Assembly (NCBI GenBank): GCA_038373865.1
Contig: JAXGGA010003888.1
Coordinates: 1 to 64,000 of the forward strand
DNA: 64,000 nt
Direction: 5' to 3'
Origin: Uloborus plumipes
Lineage: Eukaryota > Arthropoda > Arachnida > Araneae > Uloboridae
The translations under genes were made by a program, and so were the position numbers. Below, piece after piece: positions 1 through 11,483 of this stretch (positions are counted from its first letter, which is position 1; every line of letters starts with the position of its first letter). The notes under the pieces were generated by a model, which worked only from the letters and a program-made list of their open reading frames with translations, did no database searches and was not told where the DNA came from.

Positions 1-2839
1 TTTACTAGAAGTTGCGTGAAAACCTTACCTTTCAGTACTAAATTTTTATGGAACAAATACCAAATCATAGGTACGCAATAAATTCATCCCTATTTATAAC
101 TTTAGTCTTTAATCTATGTACCACAAAATATTTCATAAAAAGTACTTTCATACCGAAAGCCATTTGCTTGTATTTTTAAACTATCAGTTATTTCGAATTA
201 ACGTTTTTCAATAATGTCCCGTAACAAAATTTCATAGTAAGTACATTAAATGTAAATTTCAATTGCTTTGTTGAAAAATCTATCTGTTACAAAGAAAGTC
301 GCAAAATCAGCCAAATTTACTTTAATAGAATTTAAGAAATTTTTATTGAAAAGCCGAAAAATTCTTTGGAGTCTGCTACGATTGATTGTGAATCAATTTT
401 ATGCTATTAAAAACTAGAAAGAAAAATCAGTTCTTAATATTCTAACTAAATAAGCAGCTACTTTATGCATTTTTTTCAAAGATAAAAACTTAAATTTAGT
501 AAAAATTTTTTTGATCTTCCCATATCTTCTCCCTTTAAGCCTACGATAACTTACATTTTGTTTCTTGATGCATTAAACTAAATTCAAACTTTACAGTTTC
601 GATGGTTAAGAATCAACGCATTTAATTAAGTTTAAATTCCGTTTAAAACTTTATGCAACAGACTTTAAGAACTAATTTTCCACCCAAATATTTAATTTTT
701 CTGAACAGTGTTTAAAAATTTATATTAATGTATTTGCTTTAAGTCGAGGGAAAACCAAGAATGTTATTTGAGTTTCAGAATATGAAAGGGAAAAAGCTTT
801 ATTAAACCACAAGTTACGAGAGAATTTGATGAAAATATTTGTTTAAAACATAAAAGCTGCGGACAATGCGAATAAGCTGCAAATGGTGTCCTGTCACGAA
901 CAAGCGAGTGTTTTGTGGAGACACAGCGGCTAAAGCTGTTTTTCCATCACTAGGGGCAACCATGCTGGGAAAACTGAAGCAACAAAGGCGCCGTTATTTC
1001 AGCGTTGAGAGGTGCTGTTGTGATAGATTGTCGACAGTTGGACGAACAACTGAAAATGTAAATTTAACTCTAGCAGTTAAGGTTTTAACGATGGACGGAA
1101 GATAGTTCAAATTAATATTTCATGAAAATTATCATGCACACAATAGTTGAATTTCAAAATTTAAATGAAGTTTATGAATGATTATTTCAGTACTTTCAAA
1201 AAATGTTTTTAAAATGAAAATGGCGAATTTACTTGCATCATAGCTTGTTTGATATCCAAAATGGTTTATTCTGGAATAACCAATAGAAATAAAAGTTAAT
1301 TTTATTCTAAGTAATCTTTGAGGAAAAAAAAATATTCGGGAAATACTCGATAAAACTCTAAGTTACTTTAAATTCAGGAACATACCATTTGTGCAAATTT
1401 TTCAATGGTCAGTTTTTTGAATTAACGTGTACTTCAATATTGAATAAGGTTAAAGTTGCATAGTTTATCAAAGCTTGTTTTTCAACATTAAGCATTGAAG
1501 CAGTTTCACCACTTTTCTCTACACACTTTGTAGTTCTTGACATATGCATCTGTTCCCGTGTGTAGTTGCATTAAAGCTTAGAGTTTTAAATCAAGGACAG
1601 AAATTTTAAGTTTTTAAAAAGTTTGGTATAAACTATTCGAGTTTTCTACTTTGTCGTCTTATTTAATGAGTTACCAAATTTCAAAACTTGGTCTTATGGA
1701 AAAACAAAGTTTAGAATGTTTCTCATTTTTAATTCTTGAACTTCGTTTTCAATTAGGATACAGTCTATGGAGACTATGCATTTTTTTTACAGACGTTAAT
1801 AGTAGACTGAAATAAACTAACACACAAGGGGCCTCAAGGCGAAAATTTGGAAAGGCTTATTCGAGAATCAGCTCTAAATTATTCAAATGTATGCAAAAAA
1901 ATTTTAGTAAGATTCTAAGACAAGTTCTTACATCTTTAATATAATTTAAAAAACTTTAATTTTAAGTTGAAACTCTAAGCAGAAACTTAATGGACTTAAA
2001 ACATACCTTTCTCAGATATTTTATAAAGAATATTTTCATAAATTGAAATTTGAAAATATGAAAGAACTTTGTATTAAATATATCTGAGAAGATATGTAGA
2101 AGAAAATAAATTTAAAAGTTTGTTTTTTAAAGTTTTGAAAATATTTTGACGTTGATTTCATTAAACGTGCAAAAAGCTCAAACAACCTAAAACTGTAAAA
2201 TAAAAATTTTAAGCGCTATTTAGAATGCAAAACATTTTTCCCAATTTTCAAAGAATATTTCTTTCTGCTAAAGTATGACGGATTTGTATACATCAAAGCA
2301 GCACATTTTTCAAATTTTAATTCCATAAAAAATACAGAATTCGCCAATTTGCTTTTTTGTGTTCATACATATATTTGGCATTTATTGTTAGTTTAACCCA
2401 AAGTTTTTCACACCCCCTACGCTCATTGTGTTGAAGATATTACTGTAGAAAACACGGCATTGAATCGTGATAGCACCTGAAGTCCCCCCTCCCCCTTTTG
2501 AGAACTAATTTTTAAAAAAATTGCACTTACGAATTACTAGTTTGCCATAAATTTATTGCTCTAAAGTGTTAAAAAAGGCACAAACATTTTAAAATTATTT
2601 ATGTAAATAGTTACATTTTGTAATTACTTGTGACGTTATAAAGTTTAACATAAAATGGAGCACATGAAACTAATTTTTTTGCTATTCGATATTTAAGAAA
2701 TTTGTTAAATTTTTGAAATTTCCTTTTATCTTGTCAATATCTTTCATTGCATGAGTCTCGGCCGTTGAGCATAAACTTATAAATTTTTTCTGAATTTTTA
2801 CTCCGTCAAAATCACACAAATTTTCTAACTTTTACAAAT
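1..2839. other. AT-rich DNA without recognisable genes
   Basis: No frame here resembles a known protein, and no terminal inverted repeat or tRNA-like sequence was noticed. The only frame of note, about 79 codons near 866-1105, has no recognisable motif and is most likely chance. Confidence 0.5.
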
Positions 2840-2890
2840 TTGACAGTTAGACAACGTGATTTACAAATTTATAGACAAAAATGTCACTTA

Positions 2891-3042
2891 CCTCCTGCGG
2901 CCATGAGGTTAGTGTACCAATCTACTACACCACGCACAATAGCCATGGGGGACCAATTATGTGATAACAAGACAATAAATTTAAAAAATTCTAAAAAAAT
3001 CCACTTCGCGGGGAAGACGAGCAAGTGCCCTACCGCCAATTG
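2891..3042 (-). other. Two tRNA-like 5' halves in a GC-richer patch
   Basis: On the minus strand two segments (3042-3001 and 2935-2891) read like the D-arm plus anticodon-arm half of tRNA-derived SINE heads. The first has an A-box-like TGGCGGTAGGGCACTTGC followed by CTTCCCCGCGAAG. The second has TGTAGTAGATTGGTACAC followed by CTCATGGCCGC. Neither is followed by a B box (GGTTCGAATCC type), so neither should work as a complete internal RNA polymerase III promoter. They lie in a patch (about 2890-3215) clearly richer in GC than its surroundings. They may be truncated SINEs or a SINE family that lost its B box. Confidence 0.3.
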
Positions 3043-3239
3043 TGTATCCGATGCGCAACTGCCACGAGACCAGGCTCCGAGGTTTTCATTTAAATAGAAG
3101 TCATTCTTGCGTAGCTGACGTCAAGGCGACCGTAGCGCCTCGGTCTTGGAAAGGGTTGCCACTACAACACAGGAGATGGTTGGCGGCGTATTATTTTCGC
3201 CAAATGTCACTCATCTGACAGTTAGACAAAAATATAAGG

Positions 3240-4809
3240 GCCTTTACTTAAAAAGTTTGTTTGTTTCATTACATTTTATTGACAAGCAATTTTTGAAATA
3301 AGAGTCGAACACTGACACATGACATAAATTGCATCCTCTTCTAAGAGGCCGTTCACCTATTTTTTCCCCTTTTTTCCAAATGAAGGAGGAGCTAAAGTAA
3401 TTTATACAATATTCTTCTAGTAAAACTTCTGAAAGAACTTGACAAGTTAACAAATAGAGAGCATTCACATTTTTTCCCTCCTTTTTCCTTTCTTTTCCAT
3501 TCCATTAAAAGTAAAGTATTTTTTTAAATGGGAGGAGTGCAATCCTCCTCGAATCCCTCCTTCTTTTAGTGTCTACTTTACGAAACAAATGAGTACTAAA
3601 ACTCTAAGAGAGTCTGTTTACATTAACCGAAAATCCAACTTGGGGGTACTTTATAGTACAGCCACGATAGGAAAACTCCTTATGCTCTGGAAAAATGCAG
3701 ACCATACGCTTCTTCAAAACTCCTCCAATACTCTTTTATTTAAGAAATTTTTTGAAGGGCTCTTAAAACTCTTGCATTTTAGGGCTAATTCCTTCAAAAC
3801 TCCTCCATTTTTAGTTTATGACTTTATAATCTTTCTCTTTGACAGAGTGTATGTGTGTTTCATTGAACACATACTAATTTTTTCCTCTTTTCTAATCAAA
3901 CATATATTACGACTCTGATTACCTCGCTTAATCTCCCCTCTATTTAACATCAAATATGTCTAAAATTGAGTTTTCAGAATCTTAATTTTGAAAAATTCCG
4001 GGTTAGCTTTTAGGATCTCATACTTTTCCTAATGTCGTCAAAGATGACCTACAATTGCGTTTTGAGATCTTCAATTCTAAGGGAGAATCTCTGAACTTCC
4101 CTTATTAACATTATTCAGGTTTTAGAACCCCATCCCTTCATCTAGTGGTTACCAAAGATGATCTGTTAACTCGTCTGCAAGAAGAGTCGAGGGATATCAA
4201 CCCCCCAAAATATTTGCTTTATTATTGTAAAAATAACGGAAATTCAAGGAAAATTAATTTTAAATTTTGATGAAAACTCTTTCATGATCTCATTTTCTCT
4301 TTCAAAACTGCTCCAAAACTCCTTCATTTTCATTTCTAAAATTAAGTACTAACCTTGTAACCCTTCCCGTGAGGAAGACGGGTCAGTTAAAAGTAGTATT
4401 GATAAACTACGGGTTGCTATGTAAACGGGTGATATCGAAAATATGTACTCCCTGCCTTAAGGCTGTTGTTTGGGGTGTCTTTTAAACATTGCTTTTTGAG
4501 TAATCATTTTGAAGCTGCACAGGAACTAATCTGTAAATTGGGACATGGAAACATCGTATTACAAACCATGCTCCAAAAAAATTAAACGAACTTTGCACAG
4601 AAAATTTATTATTGTTTGAAGCACGTTTCCATCGTTTTGAATATTTCTTGAAGTTATTTGTAGTGCCTGTTAAGTTAGACAGTTCGAAACTTAATGACCC
4701 CTTGTACAAATCTCAGTACAAGTGGTCAATAATACCTAATTACTGTTTAGGTAGTGAAGGCAGCTGCATATTGTTATAAGTTTTACAAAAATAATAACAC
4801 TTTTACCAT
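3240..4809. other. Unclassified AT-rich DNA with CTCC-rich short repeats
   Basis: No gene recognised. Phrases of the type AAAACTCCTCC recur between about 3715 and 4325. A 20-bp phrase at about 4415, GCTATGTAAACGGGTGATAT, reappears with two mismatches at about 20790, suggesting a diverged interspersed repeat whose ends cannot be placed. Confidence 0.25.
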
Positions 4810-4823
4810 TTTTGAAAGGAAAA

Positions 4824-4831
<8 letters not shown>

Positions 4832-4864
<33 letters not shown>
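4832..4864. repeat. (TA)n microsatellite
   Basis: An uninterrupted AT/TA run directly flanks the left end of a TA-targeting MITE. A shorter run of the same kind continues on its right side at 5099-5112, so the MITE sits inside the microsatellite. Confidence 0.9.
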
Positions 4865-4867
<3 letters not shown>

Positions 4868-5098
4868 GGTGCCCACTCCTATCGTGGCCCAATAGCTAAT
4901 TAGAGAGATAGTTAGAGATAAGCATATAGTTTATTTAGGAAAAAATCTAAATTGAAATTTTTATACAGTCCTAGGGGGCTGTATGAAAATTTAAATTTCG
5001 TAACTCTTTCAAATTTGATTTTTTTGAAAAACATTTCGTAGCCCAAATTCCTTTCGTAATTTAGAGATTTTTTAGCCACGATAGGAGTGGACACTCTG
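4865..5098. mobile_element. Palindromic MITE family 1, copy A (deletion derivative)
   Basis: It begins CAGGGTGCCCACTCCTATCG and ends with the near-reverse complement (CGATAGGAGTGGACACTCTG), with TA on both sides (4863-4864 and 5099-5100). Both arms share the sequences of copies B (19491-20396) and C (26779-27429). The whole central region is missing, and the arms meet near the CAGTCCTAGGGGGCTG segment at about 4965-4980. TA duplication and terminal repeats fit the Tc1/mariner superfamily; no coding capacity. Confidence 0.85.
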
Positions 5099-5112
5099 TA
5101 TATATATATATA

Positions 5113-5478
5113 TCTAATATATAAAATTCTCGTGTCACAGTTTTCGTTGCCTCCGAAACGGCTTGACCGATTTTGATGAAATTTTTTGTGCTTATCCAGT
5201 ATCTATGAGAATCGGCCAACATCTATTTTTCATCCCCCTAAATAATAGGGGTAGTCCACCCCTAATTTTTTTTTGTTCGCACATAACATCTGATCTACTG
5301 AACCGATTTGGACGATTTTTTTTAATCGATAGGAGATGGTGTAACTTAGGTACCATGTACTCATATGACGATATTTGTTCACTAGAAAAAAAGTTATGAT
5401 CGAAAAACTAACATTTCATGTCATTTAAAACAATATGTGTTATCGTAAATCCTTACTTCAATGAGCGACCCGATGGTT
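5113..5478 (+). mobile_element. Helitron 5' end fragment, inverted relative to its neighbour
   Basis: It starts TCTAATATATAAAATTCTCG directly after an A, as a Helitron 5' terminus does. It is the reverse complement of 6410-6775, the 5' part of the adjacent complete Helitron, up to about GCGACCCGATGGT, where similarity stops abruptly. No 3' CTAG end belongs to it. It is either a truncated second insertion or a rearrangement product. Confidence 0.65.
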
Positions 5479-5495
5479 ATATATATAAATATATA

Positions 5496-6775
5496 CTAGC
5501 TGACCCGGCAAACGTTGTTTTGCCATATAAATAATTTCCTAGTAATTTCTAGTGTAGACAAAAAATAGCTTACTTATTGTAAGTATGTATGTGTGTATGG
5601 TAGAATGTGTATATTGTATGTATGTAAGAATGTGGTATATGCGTGAAATAATCATGGAGCGCTGTGAACGATGAGGGAATATAAAAATAACAAAAGGCAA
5701 ACATTATTTTTAAGTTATTATAATTTATTCCTTAAAATTATATATCATTAAAACTTTGTGTCACTTTAATGGTCGTTCATACCCTCCCCCCCCTCTCGCA
5801 GTGAAAAAAAACTTTACACAGCAGATTTTGCCTAATAACTCAACACTCATGGTGTTTGATACATTTTATTTGTTTATAACGATGTTTTTTGGTCACAACC
5901 AATATGAAAATCACAAAAAATAGTTACTTTAATTTTTAACATGTATTTATCTTCTTCAGAATTTTTGACTTTTAATTTTACCTTGAATTTGACGTAAATG
6001 CAAGGTATAAAATACATAATTTTATAAAGGTACAAAAATTAACATAATAGAATTGATAGTGTATATAATTTTTGAAAAAAATAATATAAGTGCCGCAAAT
6101 CAAAAACCATTTATTGCCACAATCGATTCAAAGCCCTCAAAAATGGCGCAAACGTCCATAAGAAAATTCTACAGCATCGAAGGACCCCATTGCCAATTTT
6201 AACAAAGATCCGACCAAAACTATCATTTTGTACTATAAAAAAATATGGGGTAGATCCCCATGAGGGGATGTACCTGCAAGGACATTACAATCATTAAAAT
6301 CATTCAGAAAAAAAAAAACATGCAGCTGTTCGAAAAAATCCTTGCGGGCCTGGATTCGATCTCATTCCATCAGGGACTTCAACCTGACGCTCATAACCAC
6401 TTGACCATCGGGTCGCTCATTGAAGTAAGGATTTACGATAACACATATTGTGTTAAATGACATGAAATGTTAGTTTTTCGATCATAACTTTTTTCTAGTG
6501 AACAAATATCGTTATATGAGTACATGGTACCTAAGTTACACCATCTCCTATCGATTAAAAAAAAAATCGTCCAAATCGGTTCAGTAGATCAGATGCTATG
6601 TGCGAACAAAAAAAATTTAGGGGTGGACTACCCCTATTATTTAGGGGGATAAAAAATAGATGTTGGCCGATTCTCATAGATACTGGATAAGCACAAAAAA
6701 TTTCATCAAAATCGGTCAAGCCGTTTCGGAGGAGTATGGCAACGAAAACTGTGACACGAGAATTTTATATATTAG
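5496..6775 (-). mobile_element. Non-autonomous Helitron H2
   Basis: On the minus strand it begins TCTAATATATAAAATTCTCG (from 6775) after an A and ends GGGTCAGCTAG before a T (CTAG at 5496-5499). A short hairpin, GGCAAA..TTTGCC, lies just upstream of the end (5507-5524). A TC start, a hairpin plus CTAG end and insertion between A and T are the diagnostic Helitron features. No Rep/helicase frame is present, so it would need enzymes supplied in trans. It includes a tRNA-like segment (6342-6416). Its 5' terminus lies only a few bases from the 3' end of Helitron H1. Confidence 0.8.
6342..6416 (-). other. tRNA-like segment inside Helitron H2
   Basis: The minus strand shows an A-box-like GATGGTCAAGTGGTTATGAG, an anticodon-stem-like pair TCAGG..CCTGA, and a B-box-like AGATCGAATCC in the usual order and spacing. 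The loop is one base too long for a normal tRNA and the acceptor stem is not convincing. It is best read as a tRNA pseudogene or SINE head captured by the Helitron, not a working tRNA gene. Confidence 0.45.
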
Positions 6776-6778
6776 ATA

Positions 6779-7572
6779 CTAGCTGACCCGGCGAACTCTG
6801 TTCCGCCTTAAAGGCAATGAATAAGCAAATTTTTGAATTTATTAAGTTTTTTATTATTAGAAAATACAAAAAAAAAAAATTAAGTACCTACATTAATCAT
6901 TCATTATTGTTTCTGTATTTCAGTACATAGGTTGCTCTTCACTTAAGTACCTTGTGATACACAACATTTTTTGTTTTATTATCAGGCGCAAAAACAAACA
7001 ACGGAGATGGTCTTCCGGCCCGTGAACATGCCACCTATAATTGACCATGGGAAAAACAATGATGTTTTAGATTCAAACCACAAACTTTTAAGAATTGGCC
7101 TTGTGATTTGTTGATGGTTATGACAAATGCAAGACGGATCGGAAATTGAAGTCTTTTAAATTCAAACGGCATATCGGTCAGGATCAGCGGGATTCTCAGA
7201 ATGAGCAATCGTTTCTGACAGCTCATCACATATAAATTTCAAGAGAAGTAACGCGTTTGTTTGTAATTTATTTCACAAAAAAGTCAAATAACACTCAACG
7301 CACAGCTAACTTACAACCTGTTTACTGCGCTCCGGAAGCTGCCAGAACGTGTGCTTTATGTCGCTCAGCCATGGAGGTGTCAAAAAAGGCTTCGTAAAAA
7401 GGCGAAGTCAATAAGACATTTTTTCTATCTATGTAACTGACACACATAAATTATAGCCTATGTCCGTCTCCTGGCTCTAAGCTACCTACCCACCAATTTT
7501 TAGCCGTATCAGTACAGCCGTTCTTGAGTTATAAAAAGTGTAACTAACACGACTTTATTTTATATATATAGA
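6779..7572 (-). mobile_element. Non-autonomous Helitron H1 with helicase remnant
   Basis: On the minus strand it starts TCTATATATATAAAA (7572) after an A and ends GGGTCAGCTAG before a T (CTAG at 6779-6782). A GC-rich hairpin (GGCGGAAC..GTTCGCC, about 6790-6807) lies just inside the end. About 790 bp remain. The replication-initiator domain and most of the helicase are deleted, leaving only the helicase C-terminus. Both ends look complete, so this is an internally deleted element, not a simple 5' truncation. Confidence 0.85.
6939..7229 (-). pseudogene. Helitron Pif1-like helicase, C-terminal remnant
   Basis: The minus-strand translation contains DMPFEFKRLQFPIRLAF, then TINKSQGQ and CGLNL..CFSHGQL, then (after one in-frame TAG) VACSRAGRPSPLFVFAPDNK and NVVYHKVLK before a normal stop. 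These are the closing motifs of Helitron RepHel proteins: the SF1 helicase TINKSQGQ block, then the conserved HGQLYVACSR stretch. The TAG at 7035-7037 replaces the tyrosine codon of QLYVACSR. Everything upstream, including the Rep HUH motif and Walker A, is absent. Helitron helicases unwind DNA during rolling-circle-like transposition; this fragment cannot. Confidence 0.9.
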
Positions 7573-7759
7573 TTTGTGGAAACATCCTAATTTCCTCAAC
7601 CGTTCATGAAATTTCGCTAGTCAGGCATTAGTTTGAAGATACTTTTTATCCCCTCCGATGAAAAGTAAGCAACCAATTCTTATTGTGGCTTTTTTTAAAT
7701 AACAAAATCATTTTACGTTTTACTAAGCATCCCTTTATTATATAGTGTGCCACGCGTGA

Positions 7760-7833
7760 GATCTTATTAGTTCAGTTCGTTAGAGCGTCATGCGAATAAC
7801 GCAATGGTCATAGGTTCGATCCTCAATAAGCCA
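7760..7833 (+). pseudogene. tRNA-Ile-like pseudogene
   Basis: The order TTAGTTCAGTTCGTTAGAGC (D arm, A box), GCGAATAACGC (anticodon arm), GGTCATAGGTTCGATCC (variable region, B box) and a final CCA-like end closely follows eukaryotic tRNA-Ile(AAT). Position 33 is G instead of the invariant U. The 3' side of the T stem does not pair, and only about four of seven acceptor pairs form. It is therefore a decayed tRNA gene or the head of an unrecognised SINE. Confidence 0.6.
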
Positions 7834-8583
7834 AGAAATGTAGCTTTTGAATGGACTTGTTTTTGGCCGCAAAAGTCTGATACAGTTTTTTAGGTATATA
7901 TTTTCTGAACTCTAAGCATAATTCTGATCCACATTCACGTAGTCGTACTAAAATTGGAAAAGAAAACATTTATTAACGGTGGTAAATTGCAAATTTCGCT
8001 GTTAAAAAAGAGGCATCTCTTTCAACTGATTTTATTATTTTATCACGCATTGCATTAGTTCGTACATCGTCGTGGGATGGAGGTGCATTTGAAAGCTGAG
8101 TTGATTAAAACGTCTATTTAAGCAACCCCATGAGTCAAAAAACATCCTTTTTGAATGATTTTTTCCTCGGGAAATTATTATCCAAATTTCTAAGAATATA
8201 TGTAATCTAAATTCATTGCATGATTTTGAAATATAGTTGCGACGTTGCGTTAAAGTTCAAAAGTAAAAGTCTATTTTATCATTGTAAATATGAACATCAT
8301 AAATAATATTTCTTAAGGGTGTTTCTTTTCCCGTCTTTGCTTTTTTTAATTCTTCATAAATCTGAAAAGATAAGGCTACGTTTTAAAGTTTTTTTTTCAG
8401 GGCCATCGGCGAAAACGAACTGAACTATTTACAATTTTGCTTGTATTTCGAAAAATTACTCTTTAAAAATATCGGATTTTTGAATTCTCACTATCGAGCA
8501 CGAATGTTTTGCACGGGTCAACACAAGCATACTAGTATAAAGCAGTAAGTAACCGCCCCTAAGCCAGGGCTAAGGCAGAAACA
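7834..8583. other. AT-rich intergenic DNA
   Basis: No coding or repeat structure was recognised between the tRNA-like pseudogene and the hairpin. Confidence 0.4.
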
Positions 8584-8676
8584 TGCAATACACCACCAGC
8601 TCGTTTGTTCCATCCATGGACTGTAGTCCCATACCGCAGTCCATGGATGGAACAAACGAGCTGGTGGTGTATTGCA
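8584..8676. repeat. Perfect 40-bp inverted repeat (hairpin)
   Basis: Arms 8584-8623 and 8637-8676 are exact reverse complements over 40 bp and are separated by 13 bases. Each arm contains CATCCATGGACTG at the loop end and the sequence TGCAATACACCACC or its complement at the base. A transcript would fold into an uninterrupted 40-bp stem. The flanks lack an obvious target-site duplication. It may be a miniature foldback element or a recent local inverted duplication; a pre-miRNA-like role is only speculation. Confidence 0.9.
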
Positions 8677-9176
8677 CAGCATACCGGTATTTCTAAATTC
8701 CATTTCGGCATATTTTGACTATTAGATTTCACAAAGTAGGTTTAATCATTGCATTAGTTTTTAACCTTTTATGCCCTGACGGAACTTAGAAGAACCGCAT
8801 ATATTAATTTAATATTATGAATCCAAAATGGCTGGAATCATGCTGAAGCTTTTAAGTACCACTCCTTGTACTTTGCTGAGAGGTCGACAGATGGGACCTG
8901 CGATCGGAAAGAGTTTTCTTAGGGGCCCTGGCCCTACTGATTGTCGAAAATTTTTTATTCGTTATGTGTGTTGTTTGATATATTTTCAACTAAAAAAACC
9001 AAAAATATTCATAAAAATCCATTGCTAAATTAATTTGAAACATAAAGGGTTATGAGAAGGGTTTCGGATTTGCTCTTGATGCATTTGAAGACAAGATGAA
9101 TTGGTTATGGAAGAAATTCGCTTGTAAACATTCTCTGACATTCGAGCCACTGATTGGGAGATGAATTTTTCACATT

Positions 9177-9300
9177 CACACACACACACACACGTTTGTG
9201 AGTCTGTGTATGTAGCGCAATACATGAATCAAGTTTCTATTAAGAGTTAATGTTCGTCTGTGTGTAGCGTAATACATAATTTAGCTCTATTAAGAGTGAA
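9177..9300. repeat. (CA)n tract and diverged tandem duplication
   Basis: A short CA run (about 9177-9193) is followed by two diverged copies of a roughly 50-bp unit (about 9202-9250 and 9256-9300), each containing GTCTGTGT, TAGCGYAATACAT and CTATTAAGAGT. Confidence 0.6.
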
Positions 9301-10970
9301 ATAACTTTCAAAGAATGCAAAGTTTATAAAAGAGAAGTATTTAAAACGAAGTAACCCAATTGATTTAAATAAAAACTTTTAAAAGGATTTGCTCAAAAGA
9401 TACTATTTTAGGGAAGATTTTTTTTGAAACATCGGGGCGTACTTGACCTAATATTCTTGATTTCTGTGATAAAAAAATTTTTTGTCCTGATTTTCAGCTT
9501 CTGGTCCTGACATTTCTGATTTTTTGAGACATGTCGATTTCATGGCTCCGAATGGGTTTTCAGTTTGTCCCGGGAAAAAAGGATCTATTCTAAAAAAAAG
9601 GACCTAACCCCTAACTTTTGAAAGTTAAAATTAGTAATAAACTGATTAATAAGTAAACAGGAACTTTGCCGATTAACCTATGGGCCAATTTAGTGGCTGC
9701 AAAATTATTTTTACATTGAAATTACTTTTTCTTAAAAGAAGTAACTATTCTGAATGAATTTCAACCGATTAATCGGCTGATTTTTTTAATTGAATTTTTT
9801 TTTCAGAAAATGTAACGATATTGAAAGAATATATTATACCTAATCAATAGTTTTTAATTTTGGCTATTGTATACCCATTTGACTAAAAATTTTGAAACTA
9901 TTATGCAAACAAAAGAATAACAAACATCACATTAATTTTTTTTTTTTTTTTGAAATTGAATATTTAGATCTCATAGTAGCAAATTTTGTGTATTTGTGTT
10001 AAGTTTCTTAACTTTCTAAATGTTGATCAAATTAATATTGCAACGATAACCAATTGTGCTTTAATGTTAGTTTTCCTGCCAAATGCTGGATTAAAATCTA
10101 TAAAGATAAAGTATTAAAGCTAAATCTCACACTAAAGATGCAAAGTTGGGAACACTGGTTGCTATTATTTTGTTTATGCATGAGAATATGTCAGTCATTG
10201 CTTCATCATTTCTGTTTTATTCCGCGGGATTAGAGATGTAGTTTTTTTTAATAGCTAGAAAAGTCTTATTAATATTTAGTAAAATTTCTGGATACAGTAT
10301 ATGTTGTAAAACACAGAAGGATCTTTTGATAAACAAAATTTCTAATAAACCAGTATTGAATTTCCAATAAAGCAGAATAAGTAACAGCCGAGGGAAGCAA
10401 GTTTAGCATTTTATGCATTTATTTTTACTGTTCCGATAAAAATAAATATTCATAAATTTCAATTTATGTAATAAAATCTCTTTCGTGCTATTAAGTAATA
10501 TTTTTTTTTATCCATTTCATGAAAGCAACATACTTTCCGAGAACAGTAGTGAATTAATTAAGCAGTACCGTAAAGGGGAGATAAAAAAAAAGCTACACAT
10601 TTGAAACGATTTTATTTATGCTTAATAAAGTATTTGCCTTTGTTCTCACTAAAAATTAGAGTGAATAAAAGAAATCATTAAAACATTGGTCATTTTTTTT
10701 AAAAATAAGCTTGACTTTTTAATTTTTGGAGTATTTCTTAGAGAGTAAAGCTAATTTAAGTCAAAGTGAATTTGCTTCTTTTAAGGGAATACAGATTTTA
10801 GTTCAGCATATAGGAGGTATGAAGCTAAGATTCGTTCTCTCTTGCTCTAAGTGTGTGTTGTTGGAAATCACGTATATGAAGAACTATGCTTGAACAAAAG
10901 TGATTATTGTTTCTGTTAGTCAGTAAACTGCAGGTTAGCATGCAGTGATCTACCACTCTGAGATACTTAA
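9301..10970. other. AT-rich intergenic DNA
   Basis: No gene or mobile element recognised; homopolymer T and A runs only. Confidence 0.4.
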
Positions 10971-11483
10971 CCCATTATTGCCTGACATTTTCTTTTCCAA
11001 AGATATTTTTTATACTGGTTACAAACAGTGTTTAATGGGCAGGAAAAATAATAAAAAAATATTATGTAAAAAATAATGTTTTTATTAAGGAAAGAAGAAT
11101 CGTCCCTTAAAATTTACGATAGATCACAGAGGGTACATACTTTTTTTACTAAAATTTTTTTCTGACTACCTTATAATATTTAAAAAGACATTTTATAAGA
11201 AGAAATAAAATCAGCAATTAACATAAACTGGGGAGCTGGGAATAACTTTGAAAACTTAGCTTTCTTTCTTGAGATTGTGAACGATGTAATTTTTGATAAA
11301 GATCATATTAAAACTGCTACAGAACACACTTTGCAATGGTTATGCGCTGCAATCTGTTAATAACTAATTGAAACAATACCAAGGTACTAATTGAACACTA
11401 TTATTTGGTTGAAATGTTCATTTTAGGGAAATTCAGACCCTTTTTTGGACTGTCCCTAAAAAGGGACGCTAGGCATTAATGGG
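10971..11483. mobile_element. piggyBac-like MITE
   Basis: Left end: TTAA (10967-10970) followed by CCCATTATTGCCT. Right end: AGGCATTAATGGG followed by TAAA, a one-base variant of TTAA. The 13-bp terminal repeats beginning CCC and the TTAA target fit the piggyBac superfamily. There is no transposase frame in the roughly 510 bp. Confidence 0.65.

Noticed and set aside
5163..5399. 78-codon frame near the Helitron 5' fragment
   Set aside because: It is entirely Helitron non-coding end sequence.
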